DNA of 14,234 nt from an uncultured bacterium (GTDB lineage Bacteria > Cyanobacteriota > Vampirovibrionia > Gastranaerophilales > Gastranaerophilaceae), in assembly GCA_900550295.1 (NCBI GenBank), contig URRM01000041.1, forward strand, positions 1 to 14,234. The letters are read 5' to 3'. The notes below the pieces were generated by a model. That model was given only the letters and a program-made list of their open reading frames with translations. It made no database searches and was not told the DNA's origin. A program made the translations under genes and the position numbers. This document shows positions 1-7,333 of this stretch, piece by piece. Position 1 is the first letter of the stretch. Every line of letters begins with the position of its first letter.

Positions 1-29
1 GCAGCCGTTCCGGCTGCGCCTCTTTTTTT
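1..29 (+). terminator. Intrinsic terminator of an upstream plus-strand unit
   Basis: A perfect 7-bp stem (GCAGCCG, 1-7; CGGCTGC, 11-17) with loop TTC is followed, after a short GCCTC spacer, by a T run at 23-29. This is the form of a Rho-independent terminator for transcription entering from the left. The stem may extend beyond the window edge, and the hairpin could also serve the minus-strand DUF2971 gene, whose stop codon lies at 28-30. Confidence 0.7.
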
Positions 30-882
30 AATAAGTTAATGGAATTTTTGAATCAATAATTCTATTTTTTATTTTAATTTTAGGAAGATACTGGCTTAAA
101 AACAGAGTTAATTGATTTTTGTTGACTCTTGTTGTAGGTCCCAAAATGATTTCAGACACGACATCATCGGAGAAATTATATTCAAAATACGAAATAATTT
201 CAGAGTTTTTGGTTCTGAATTTTAGGTCTAAATGTTGTTCTATTTCAACATTTTCCTTGTAGAGATTTTTTAATAAGTACCTGTAGCATGGAAAATAGCA
301 GATTCTGTACTCTTTTTCTTCTGAAAAAGTACTATTTTTTGTAAATGCAGATAGAATTTTTATGAATTGACAAATATATTCAATGATAGGTTTACGCTCA
401 ATGTATTTGTCAGTCAGATATGGAATCGTTTCTAACATTTTTTTTAGGATTGAGTAAATTGTTTTTGTTTTGTAGCAAACCTCGTCAATGATAATGTTTG
501 AATCTGTATTGCCGTTACCAAGCAAGTCTTTGTGCGGAATTTTAGAAAGGTCCAATCCGATTGCAACGCCTTTTCCGTTATCTCCGTAGGCGCGCCATTG
601 ACTTAGTAAGTCTTTGTTTTTAGAAAGGCTTATGATGTAGGGATAATCAACGTTATTTTTACAAGATTTTTCGATTTCGTCTAATATACTTTTTTTAGAA
701 TCATCTTGAAAATTAACATCTTTTATAACCTGTTTTAAAATATCCAGAATGTAAACGCATTCCAACTTGTCATTCATCGTGCGTGAATGAGATAGCCAAA
801 GAGTTTTGTTTTCAATAATTTGCATGAAAGTATCAACCGAGCAGTAGTGATACCCAAGCTTTTTAGATGCAGTTTTAACCAT
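28..882 (-). CDS. DUF2971 family protein
   Basis: 284 aa, cytoplasmic, no signal peptide or membrane segment. It is recognised as DUF2971 by the central motif LSQWRAYGDNGKGVAIGLD (residues 93-111), the later SEEKEYRI block (187-194) and IILGP (245-249). These are the conserved blocks of this family, whose biochemical role is not established. The ATG at 882 is preferred over an in-frame TTG at 897, because a TACAAT -10 box lies at 889-894, exactly six bases before the ATG. Transcription would then begin at or next to the start codon. No Shine-Dalgarno sequence is visible. It forms its own unit: a terminator at 945-973 separates it from the gene upstream on the same strand. Family assignment is fairly sure; function is unknown. 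Confidence 0.85.
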   Translation of the reverse strand: MVKTASKKLGYHYCSVDTFMQIIENKTLWLSHSRTMNDKLECVYILDILKQVIKDVNFQDDSKKSILDEIEKSCKNNVDYPYIISLSKNKDLLSQWRAYGDNGKGVAIGLDLSKIPHKDLLGNGNTDSNIIIDEVCYKTKTIYSILKKMLETIPYLTDKYIERKPIIEYICQFIKILSAFTKNSTFSEEKEYRICYFPCYRYLLKNLYKENVEIEQHLDLKFRTKNSEIISYFEYNFSDDVVSEIILGPTTRVNKNQLTLFLSQYLPKIKIKNRIIDSKIPLTY

Positions 883-888
883 ACTTAT

Positions 889-917
889 ATTGTACAATAT
901 TTTTATTAAGATTTAAA
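889..917 (-). promoter_or_regulatory. Promoter of the DUF2971 gene, probably leaderless
   Basis: Reading the minus strand, TTTAAA (912-917, 4/6 match to the -35 consensus) is followed by a 17-bp spacer and TACAAT (889-894, 5/6 match to TATAAT). Six bases then separate the -10 box from ATG at 882, so the predicted start point falls on the A of the start codon. Confidence 0.5.
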
Positions 918-944
918 CCCTTTTTGTATAATTTTGATTAAAAA

Positions 945-973
945 AAGCGGTTTTTGCAAGGCAAAAACCGCTT
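945..973 (-). terminator. Intrinsic terminator after the 45-aa peptide gene
   Basis: A perfect 13-bp inverted repeat (AAGCGGTTTTTGC, 945-957; partner 961-973) with a 3-nt loop. On the minus strand it is followed by a run of Ts (positions 941-944 and beyond). It lies 20 bases past the stop codon of the small gene at 994-1131 and ends that transcript before the DUF2971 promoter. Confidence 0.85.
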
Positions 974-993
974 GTCGTCGATTTAAGAAAAAA

Positions 994-1131
994 TTACATA
1001 CCCATGAATTTTGCAAGGAAAAACATTGCAACACCCATGATTATAAGAAATAGCATAGAGCTAATAACGCCTGTACCGTGAGATTCGTTGTAGTGGTGTT
1101 GAGCATTGTTGTTATTATTTTGTTCTGTCAT
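994..1131 (-). CDS. Small single-pass membrane peptide (45 aa)
   Basis: A 45-residue protein. Residues 1-20 are polar (MTEQNNNNNAQHHYNESHGT), rich in Asn and His. Residues 21-40 form one hydrophobic helix (GVISSMLFLIIMGVAMFFLA), and KFMGM closes the chain. It is a real gene on three grounds: a strong Shine-Dalgarno AAGGAG seven bases before the ATG, a strong terminator 20 bases after the stop, and a candidate promoter upstream at 1160-1188. The single TM segment with a short polar tail suggests an accessory or regulatory membrane peptide, but I recognise no family. The Asn/His stretch might bind a metal; that is speculation from composition alone. Confidence 0.75.
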   Translation of the reverse strand: MTEQNNNNNAQHHYNESHGTGVISSMLFLIIMGVAMFFLAKFMGM

Positions 1132-1159
1132 TTTTATTCTCCTTAATTTTGTAATACTA

Positions 1160-1188
1160 AAAATAGGCAAAGATAGATTCTTTGTCGA
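1160..1188 (-). promoter_or_regulatory. Candidate promoter of the 45-aa peptide gene
   Basis: On the minus strand, TCGACA (1183-1188, 5/6 match to TTGACA) is followed by a 17-bp spacer and TATTTT (1160-1165, 4/6 match). This gives a leader of roughly 20 nt that carries the AAGGAG ribosome binding site. Confidence 0.4.
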
Positions 1189-1216
1189 AATTGGTTGTTA
1201 TTTTAGTTTGCAAAAA

Positions 1217-1576
1217 TTAAGGGGCGTGTGGTGAATATTCGCTTAAAAACAGACGCTTTATAGCGATTTTTTCACCGGCTGAAGAACTAAAAGTTAATGC
1301 TTTTAGTTCTTTTATATATGATATGTTGTTTGCGGTAAATAAATTTGAGTTGCCAAAATCAACTTTTTTTCGTTGGGTTATTTGAGATAATTCGCTTGTT
1401 GAATTTGTAACAATGAAGGTATGCGATTCTTTTTCTGTGTCAAAAATGGTTTGAGCATGTGTTATTTCTGAATTCAAATTAGAGATAACATCGCCTGAAA
1501 CATCGCCTGCAAAAACGGTTTGTGAGAAACAAACCATTGATAATAATATCAAAAGCATATATTTTGCAATCTTCAT
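1217..1576 (-). CDS. Exported hypothetical protein (signal peptide, ~96-aa mature)
   Basis: 119 aa with a classical signal peptide: MKIAKY basic start, hydrophobic core at residues 7-18, and a likely signal peptidase I site after VFA (residue 23). Cys16 does not sit in a lipobox, so it is probably not a lipoprotein. The mature part has no cysteine and is rich in Ser, Thr and Asn; I recognise no domain. The ATG at 1576 is preceded by TATAAT exactly six bases away and has no ribosome binding site, so the mRNA is probably leaderless. The gene is divergent from the metal exporter at 1640, with only 63 bp between them, which leaves shared regulation possible but unproven. No terminator is visible before the next gene on this strand. 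Confidence 0.7.
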   Translation of the reverse strand: MKIAKYMLLILLSMVCFSQTVFAGDVSGDVISNLNSEITHAQTIFDTEKESHTFIVTNSTSELSQITQRKKVDFGNSNLFTANNISYIKELKALTFSSSAGEKIAIKRLFLSEYSPHAP

Positions 1577-1582
1577 AGTTAA

Positions 1583-1611
1583 ATTATAAATGTTAAAATT
1601 TTATATTGCAA
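1583..1611 (-). promoter_or_regulatory. Leaderless-type promoter of the exported protein, with a palindrome on the -35
   Basis: On the minus strand, TTGCAA (1606-1611) is followed by a 17-bp spacer and a perfect TATAAT (1583-1588), then six bases to ATG at 1576. The -35 lies inside the perfect 10-bp palindrome TATTGCAATA (1604-1613). That palindrome sits midway between the two divergent genes and is a possible operator. Confidence 0.6.
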
Positions 1612-1621
1612 TAGGTTTTAG

Positions 1622-1630
1622 TGATATAAT
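1622..1630 (+). promoter_or_regulatory. Extended -10 promoter of the metal exporter gene
   Basis: TGATATAAT (1622-1630) is a perfect extended -10 (TGnTATAAT), only nine bases before the exporter ATG at 1640. The leader would therefore be only about two or three nucleotides. No good -35 and no ribosome binding site are present. Confidence 0.55.
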
Positions 1631-1639
1631 TTTTATGAA

Positions 1640-2581
1640 ATGTTTATTGAAGTTTTAAATAGTATAACTAATTTTAATGAAGCTAGTGTAGAACTTATTG
1701 AAAATGGCTTGAAATGCTTACATTTGCCGGAAGTTTTTTTAGAACCGACAGCAGAAAGTATTATTTTAATTCCATTTTTATTTGTAATATTTGTTTTTAT
1801 TGAGATCTTTGAGAATTATTTTTCAGAAAGAATTGAACATTTTTCAAGATATTCAGCAAAATATGGTGCAATAATAGGCGCATTGTTGGCATCAATTCCT
1901 CAATGCGGTTTTTCCGTAATTGCAACGATGCTTTATGTAGAGCGTTTCATTACACTTGGAACCTTAATAGCTGTTTATTTAGCGACAAGTGATGAGGCAA
2001 TTCCGGTGTTGTTAATGTATCCGGACAAATTCCCAGTGATTTTGCCCGTAATTGCAATAAAGGTAGGTATTGCAATTGTTGTTGGACATCTGATTGACCT
2101 GATTATAAAACCTGAATTAAAAAAAGCTCCCGAAAAAATTGAAATAGACGAAACAGGCTGTTGTCATAACAAAATTCAATCACAAGTACAAAACTTGTTA
2201 ATTCACCCACTAAAACACACTTTTAATATCTTTTTATTTATATTGTTAATTAACTGTGTTTTGGGTTACTCTCTAACAATGGCATCTGGCGGAATTACAG
2301 CGTTGTTTACAGCAAACAAATATTTGCAGGTTATAATGGCATCATTTGTTGGTTTAATTCCAAATTGTGCGATTTCCGTTTTGGTTGTAATGCTTTATAT
2401 CAAATCTGCATTGTCTTTTGGTGCTTTAATTTCAGGACTTTCTACAAACGCAGGACTTGGTATTTTAATTCTATTTAAAAACAATGAGTCTATAAAAGAC
2501 TCATTGCGTATAGTTTGTATCTTGTTGGTAACTTCAATAGTTGTCGGATTTTTAATCCAATTATTTAATTTTACCATTTAG
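1640..2581 (+). CDS. Putative heavy-metal/manganese exporter, ArsP_2 (DUF2899) type
   Basis: 313 aa, very hydrophobic, with about ten membrane segments. The protein consists of two related halves. Residues 80-125 and 234-279 share a GxxPxCxxSVxxxMLY pattern (IPQCGFSVIATMLYV and IPNCAISVLVVMLYI), each followed by a Gly-rich polar helix with TSDEA (116-120) or STNAG (268-272). This repeat layout is that of the ArsP_2/DUF2899 family, annotated as putative manganese or arsenic efflux permeases. The central cytoplasmic loop carries GCCH (173-176), a possible metal ligand set. No yybP-ykoY-type leader fits in the 63-bp upstream gap. ATG 1640 is the first in-frame start after TGA at 1622. Its 3' end overlaps the convergent operon by 11 bp. 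Substrate is inferred from family only. Confidence 0.8.
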   Translation: MFIEVLNSITNFNEASVELIENGLKCLHLPEVFLEPTAESIILIPFLFVIFVFIEIFENYFSERIEHFSRYSAKYGAIIGALLASIPQCGFSVIATMLYVERFITLGTLIAVYLATSDEAIPVLLMYPDKFPVILPVIAIKVGIAIVVGHLIDLIIKPELKKAPEKIEIDETGCCHNKIQSQVQNLLIHPLKHTFNIFLFILLINCVLGYSLTMASGGITALFTANKYLQVIMASFVGLIPNCAISVLVVMLYIKSALSFGALISGLSTNAGLGILILFKNNESIKDSLRIVCILLVTSIVVGFLIQLFNFTI

Positions 2582-3080
2582 TTTTGTCTAAAAATAACTT
2601 AATTGCCTCTTTAAAATTTTTAGGTGTGTCTAAAGATTGCTCTGTAGTTTCGTAAGTTGGTCTTACTGGTTTGCCCTTTAAGATTAATTTTTTGTACGAA
2701 ATCAAAATTATAAAGATTACAATTGAAGAAATTACAACCCAAATCATAGCAAGTATAAACTTGAAAACCATACTGGCAAAGCTTTTTCTTGGTTTTGTTT
2801 TTGTTTGAACTTGAGGTTGAATCGCTGTTGTATTTGCTACTTGAGCTTCCGGCATTGCGTTTGAATATGCCAAATCTCCACGTGGAGCAAGAGGTTCTTC
2901 TTGTAATTTTGTTTGAACCTGAACATCACCGGAAGCCGGAGATGCAGAAACTTGTTCTCTTGCAACACTTACCATATCATCATATGAAGAGGATACGGGT
3001 ATTTGAGTTGTTGCGGGGGCTGAAATAGCAAGTCCTTGAAGAACAAATATGCAAATTATAGACAATATTAAATTTTTAAT
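2571..3080 (-). CDS. Signal-peptide membrane protein after RNase E/G, apparent ATT start
   Basis: 169 aa if started at ATT 3080-3078. Residues 1-20 then read as a clean signal peptide (KNLILSIICIFVLQGLAIS) with cleavage near AISA/PA. A Pro/Gln/Ala-rich extracytoplasmic stretch of about 75 residues follows, then a TM helix at about 103-129 and a basic cytoplasmic tail ending in KLFLDKTKW. No family is recognised. No ATG or GTG lies near the 5' end. In-frame options are ATT 3080, two bases after the RNase stop, and TTG 3065, which would lose the basic N-terminus. Only weak purine-rich sequence (GAAGAAGAA) precedes them, so translation is probably coupled to RNase E/G termination. The open frame runs back to 3251, but that part is a shadow of the low-complexity RNase tail. 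It is the last gene of the operon. Confidence 0.65.
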   Translation of the reverse strand: MKNLILSIICIFVLQGLAISAPATTQIPVSSSYDDMVSVAREQVSASPASGDVQVQTKLQEEPLAPRGDLAYSNAMPEAQVANTTAIQPQVQTKTKPRKSFASMVFKFILAMIWVVISSIVIFIILISYKKLILKGKPVRPTYETTEQSLDTPKNFKEAIKLFLDKTKW

Positions 3081-3081
3081 A

Positions 3082-4809
3082 TTATTCTTCTTCAACTTTT
3101 TCCTCACTTGTTTTTTTAGAACGAGTTTGACGTTTTGTTTTAGCCACACCTCTGTTAGGTCTTCTTGTTCTTTTTGGTTTTTCTTCTGCAGGTGTTTCTG
3201 CTTGTACTTCAACTTCTGCCGGAGTTTCTTGAACAGGTGTTGGCTCTTCAATTACAGGTTTAATTTCATCTTCAGCAGTAATCATCGTTTGTGCTGTTTT
3301 TACTTCTGAATTTTCATTTAACTGTTTTTTATTGAAGTTACGTTTGTTATTTCTGCTGTTTGATTTTTTGTTTTCACGTTTTTTAGTTTCAATTTCTGCC
3401 TCTAATGATGGATTTTCAGTTGTTTCTAATGGTGCTGATTGTTCCATTACTTGTTCTTGTTGATTGTTGTTTTGTTTTTTGTTATTGTTTTTCTTGAAAC
3501 CGCTGATTGGAAGTTTCATTTTTGCAGCTTTTGCACGGTATTCACCTTCTGCTGTAGGTGATGCAAATTTGAAGTCTTCTACAATGAAACCTTCACCGTG
3601 GCAGTGAGGGCATTTTTTAGCGAACACTTCCGAAATTGCTTGACCTTGTCTGTGACGAGTCATTTCAACAAGTCCTAAGTCTGAAAGTTGACCGACTTGT
3701 GGTTTTGCCTTGTCATCTTCAATTGCAAGTTCTAATTCTTCCATAATAGCCAATTTGTCTACACGAGAAGTCATATCAATAAAGTCAATGATAATCATAC
3801 CGCCGATGTTACGTAAACGTAATTGACGAGCGATTTCATGCACAGCTTCAATATTTGTTTTTAAGATTGTTTCGTCTTGAGTTGCAGAGCTTACGAATTT
3901 ACCTGAGTTTACGTCAATAACTGTAAGAGCTTCTGTTTGTTGAATGAATAAGTAACCGCCTGATGGCATGTTAACCTTCATATTCAATGCTGCTTTAATT
4001 TCTTTGTGAACGTTGGTTGCAATCAATAAAGGTTCATTACCCTTGTATAAAGTAACGTTTATGTTTTTGTTCATGTGCCAGTTTTGAAGAAGAGTTTGAA
4101 CTCTGTTCAAAGCAAATGCAGTATCAACAATAATTTCATTTACGTCTTCTGAGCAAGCTTCACGGATAACTCTGTATAACAAGTCTTGGTCACGATAGAT
4201 TAAGCTTGGAGGAGTTAGAGATTCAGCCGCTGTAACAATGTTGTTCCATTTTTCTAACAGAATTTCTAAATCTTCTTGAATATCAGCTTCTGATTGACCT
4301 TCTGCCTCTGTTCTGATGATAACACCTACGCCAACCGGTTTTAGCAAGCTAACGATAGATTTTAATCTTGCACGTTCTTTTGAAGATTCAATCTTACGGC
4401 TTACGTTAATACCCGGTTCAGAAGGCATTAATACTAAAAATCTACCCGGAAGGCTGATTTCTGTTGTAACTCTTGGACCTTTATGTCCTGTAGGTTCTTT
4501 TACTACTTGAACCACAAGTTTTTGATTAGGTGAAAGTTTATCTTTTAAAGCACCTTTACCCATAATGTCTTGTGCGTGTAAGAAACCCATTTTGTCAACG
4601 CCAACGTCAACGAATGCTGCATCAATACTTGGTAAAATGTTTTGTACGGTTGCTAAGTAAACATCACCTAACAAAACTTCACCACGGTTGATGAATAAAT
4701 CTAAAACCTTGTCGCCATCCATTAATGCGCCGATATTATCACGCTCAGCGATAACAATTTTTTTTGCAGAGTTTTGTTCTTTTTGTGCAAAATTCTTTTT
4801 GTCTTTCAT
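3082..4809 (-). CDS. rng: Ribonuclease E/G family endoribonuclease
   Basis: 575 aa. An S1-type RNA-binding segment lies near residues 35-120, followed by the RNase H-like/DNase I-like catalytic core. Catalytic acidic residues are D299 (in TVIDVNSG) and D342 (in IIIDFIDM), matching D303 and D346 of E. coli RNase E. The Zn-link CPHC (C400, C403) matches C404/C407, where two subunits share a zinc. It cleaves single-stranded AU-rich RNA in mRNA decay and rRNA/tRNA processing. After about residue 410 comes a 165-residue low-complexity tail rich in Lys, Asn, Gln and Glu, probably disordered and scaffold-like. It is far shorter than the E. coli RNase E tail, so rng or an rne of cyanobacterial type are equally fair names. 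The ATG is preceded by AAAAGGA at good spacing, 18 bp after the radical SAM gene. Confidence 0.95.
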   Translation of the reverse strand: MKDKKNFAQKEQNSAKKIVIAERDNIGALMDGDKVLDLFINRGEVLLGDVYLATVQNILPSIDAAFVDVGVDKMGFLHAQDIMGKGALKDKLSPNQKLVVQVVKEPTGHKGPRVTTEISLPGRFLVLMPSEPGINVSRKIESSKERARLKSIVSLLKPVGVGVIIRTEAEGQSEADIQEDLEILLEKWNNIVTAAESLTPPSLIYRDQDLLYRVIREACSEDVNEIIVDTAFALNRVQTLLQNWHMNKNINVTLYKGNEPLLIATNVHKEIKAALNMKVNMPSGGYLFIQQTEALTVIDVNSGKFVSSATQDETILKTNIEAVHEIARQLRLRNIGGMIIIDFIDMTSRVDKLAIMEELELAIEDDKAKPQVGQLSDLGLVEMTRHRQGQAISEVFAKKCPHCHGEGFIVEDFKFASPTAEGEYRAKAAKMKLPISGFKKNNNKKQNNNQQEQVMEQSAPLETTENPSLEAEIETKKRENKKSNSRNNKRNFNKKQLNENSEVKTAQTMITAEDEIKPVIEEPTPVQETPAEVEVQAETPAEEKPKRTRRPNRGVAKTKRQTRSKKTSEEKVEEE

Positions 4810-4827
4810 TTAAAATTCCTTTTCTTT

Positions 4828-7332
4828 TTATAACTCCATCAAATTTTCGTCGAAAAATCTAAGGCGTTTAATGTCAAAAACTGTACCCTCTGATATTAAA
4901 TTCATAAGGTCATCTGCTCTAACTGCCGGTATTTCACTACCTTGACCTGCTTTTAATACGATGTACAAATTGTCATTTTCAAACCTGTAAGATTGAATTG
5001 ACGGCTTTATATTTGAAGTTTTTAGTAAACCTTTTTTGTTTTTCTTCGTCAATAAAATTTCGTCAGAAGATAAAACTTGATTACAATTTAACATAAACTT
5101 TTCTAAATTACAATCATCTTTTTTGATAAGTGAAACTTGGTATTCAGCCCATTGCGCCGTGTGGTCAATGGCTTTTTCTCCAACTTCAAGAGGTCTTATG
5201 CTTACAATTTTGCAACCATCAGGAAGTGTTTTTTCTAATGTTTCTTTTAATTCTTCGCAAGAAATGTTGTCTAGCAAATCAACATCAACAAGCTCTGCAT
5301 CACTTTCTAAAAATAGAGGTAATGCAATACCCATAGAAACCTTTGGCGTAGGGTTGAAACCTTGTGTAAATGCTACGTTAAGCCCTGAACGCAAAATTGA
5401 TTTTAAGAAGGTATTTTGCCAATCAAGGTGTGAAAAATATCTTAAAATACCTAATTTAGTGACTTTCAATCTGTATTTATAAGTCGTAATTGTCGGTGCA
5501 GTTCTCGGATCATAATGAATTTGCTCAGGTTTTACATAATTCTTTGCGACAAACTTTTTATCTAAAACTTTGTGTACGCCTAAGTTTGGACAAACCCCAC
5601 AATGAACACATTTGTGCTCGCAAGTCGGTTGAATTTCTGTAGAATTTGTTTGCTCAAAAGCTTTGTTATATTCATCTACAAGCCATTGCTTGTTAATTCC
5701 GACATTAATGAAATCCCAAGGCAATTCAACATCTCTCGGAAACTCTTTCATTGCTAAATTTTTGATATCAACACCGCATTCTTTTGCGGTTTCTGCCCAA
5801 GTTTCTTTGCTGAAATTTTCACCCCAAGCATCAAGGTAACAGCCTTTTTTATAAAGTTTTTCAATATAATCACAAAGGCTTGCATCACCACGAGTTAAAA
5901 CAGCTTCAATTTGAGATACAAAGCGCTCGTGATAGTTTAATTTCAAACCTTTTATGTGCTTTGTTTTCTCTTTCAAGTAGTGAATGTGTTCCATTACCTC
6001 GTCTAAATCCATTTGCGGACTGAATTGGAATGGTGTAAACGGTTTCGGCACAAAGATTGATAGAGTACAAGTTAAATCAAGCCCGTGTTTAAGGTTTTTT
6101 TCTCGTTTCAAACCTCGAACTTTATATTTAATCGTGTCCATCAAACGAGCCATTTCATCTAAATCTTCGTATGTTTCAGAAGGTAAACCAACTATAAAGT
6201 AGAATTTTATTCTGCTCCAGCCGTTTTCATAAAGTTGCATAACCGCACTGATTATTTGCTCTTCTGAAATGTTTTTCTTGATTACGTTTCTAAGTCTTTG
6301 ACTACCTGCTTCCGGCGCTAATGTCATTGTCGATTTTCTTACAGATTGAGTAAGTTCTGCAAGCTCTAATCTAAAATGGTCAATACGTTGACTCGGAAGC
6401 GATACGCCGATTTTTTTTTTGTTAAATTCGCAACTTAATTCTTTGATTACTTCTGTTATGTTTGAGTAGTCGTTAGAAGATAATGAAAGTAGTGAATACT
6501 CGTCATAACCTGTGTTATGAACTAATTCTTTTGTAAGTTTTATAATCTCTTCTGCAGGTCTTTCTCTTACAGGTAAAGTTACGTGTCCGGGTTGGCAGAA
6601 ACGGCACATTCTACCGCACCCCCGTCTGATTTCTACAATTGCTCTGTCGTGAATTGAAGCTGAAAATGCAATCGGGTGCTTTGTTAAAGCTGTATCATAA
6701 GTTAGGGGTTCGACTCTTTTCTCAACGGTTCCGCCGATTGATTTTGACCAACAACCCTTAAGTTTGCATAATTCTTCAATACGTTTTTTTCTTGGTAAAC
6801 CTTTTGTTCTTTCAATACATTCGCAGATTTCGACCGTAAGTTGTTCGCCATCTCCGATTGAAAATACGTCAATAAAATCAGACATCGGAAGAGGGTTAAA
6901 AGTGCAAGGTCCTCCTGCAATAATAATAGGTTCTTCGTCTGTTCTGTCTTCGTTTCTAACTGAAACTCCGCCCATTTCAAGCATTTTTAAAACAGTCGGA
7001 TAAGACAATTCATATTGAAGTGAAAAGCCAAGAATATCGAAGTCTTTCAGCGGACGTTTACTTTCAACCGCATAAAGCGGATGTGGATGAAAATCCGGCT
7101 CCGGAGCATAAGCTCTGTCTGCCATAAAGTTTTCTTGCTTGTTAATTTGATTGTATAAAATCCTTGCGCCTAAATTACTAACTCCGATTTCGTACTTGTC
7201 TGGAAAGCACATTGCAAATCGAACTTTTGCGCTGTCAAAATTTTTGTTTGCAGAATAAATTTCACCACCAACATATTGGTAGGGTTTTGAGCATTTGTTT
7301 AATTCTTCGTGGTATTCTTCAAAAAACTGCAA
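4828..7332 (-). CDS. B12-type radical SAM protein fused to DUF2344 (TIGR03960 + TIGR03936)
   Basis: 834 aa. The N-terminal ~200 residues resemble the cobalamin-binding-like region (LGFSLQYELSYP, 101-112; IIIAGGPCTFNPLP, 136-149). The radical SAM core follows, with the cluster motif C239-x3-C243-x2-C246 in RRGCGRMCRFCQ. A second cysteine set C571-x3-C575-x2-C578-x2-C581 lies before the DUF2344 domain (~620-830; KLGILRYFSHLDW, LNVAFTQGFNPTPK). In many bacteria the two parts are separate genes or a fusion beside RNase E/G. The reaction is unknown; a tRNA or rRNA modification role has been suggested from gene context. The start is TTG at 7332, one base after the stop of the 113-aa gene. GGAAGG lies 11 bases upstream, and no better start exists before residue 41. 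Confidence 0.9.
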   Translation of the reverse strand: MQFFEEYHEELNKCSKPYQYVGGEIYSANKNFDSAKVRFAMCFPDKYEIGVSNLGARILYNQINKQENFMADRAYAPEPDFHPHPLYAVESKRPLKDFDILGFSLQYELSYPTVLKMLEMGGVSVRNEDRTDEEPIIIAGGPCTFNPLPMSDFIDVFSIGDGEQLTVEICECIERTKGLPRKKRIEELCKLKGCWSKSIGGTVEKRVEPLTYDTALTKHPIAFSASIHDRAIVEIRRGCGRMCRFCQPGHVTLPVRERPAEEIIKLTKELVHNTGYDEYSLLSLSSNDYSNITEVIKELSCEFNKKKIGVSLPSQRIDHFRLELAELTQSVRKSTMTLAPEAGSQRLRNVIKKNISEEQIISAVMQLYENGWSRIKFYFIVGLPSETYEDLDEMARLMDTIKYKVRGLKREKNLKHGLDLTCTLSIFVPKPFTPFQFSPQMDLDEVMEHIHYLKEKTKHIKGLKLNYHERFVSQIEAVLTRGDASLCDYIEKLYKKGCYLDAWGENFSKETWAETAKECGVDIKNLAMKEFPRDVELPWDFINVGINKQWLVDEYNKAFEQTNSTEIQPTCEHKCVHCGVCPNLGVHKVLDKKFVAKNYVKPEQIHYDPRTAPTITTYKYRLKVTKLGILRYFSHLDWQNTFLKSILRSGLNVAFTQGFNPTPKVSMGIALPLFLESDAELVDVDLLDNISCEELKETLEKTLPDGCKIVSIRPLEVGEKAIDHTAQWAEYQVSLIKKDDCNLEKFMLNCNQVLSSDEILLTKKNKKGLLKTSNIKPSIQSYRFENDNLYIVLKAGQGSEIPAVRADDLMNLISEGTVFDIKRLRFFDENLMEL

Positions 7333-7333
7333 T

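Noticed and set aside
883..897. TTG start at 897 for the DUF2971 gene
   Set aside because: It lies upstream of the predicted transcription start; the -10 box (889-894) falls inside that extension. ATG 882 fits better.
1577..1639. yybP-ykoY manganese riboswitch before the metal exporter
   Set aside because: The gap is only 63 bp, the -10 is nine bases from the ATG, and there is no room for a structured leader.
3081..3251. 5' extension of the membrane-protein frame to ATG 3251
   Set aside because: The peptide is a Lys/Gln-rich shadow of the low-complexity RNase E/G tail in another frame, and the real N-terminus has a signal peptide starting near 3080.
2789..3309. Plus-strand open frames across the RNase tail and membrane protein
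   Set aside because: They have biased Cys/Phe or Leu composition typical of antisense shadows and no ribosome binding sites.
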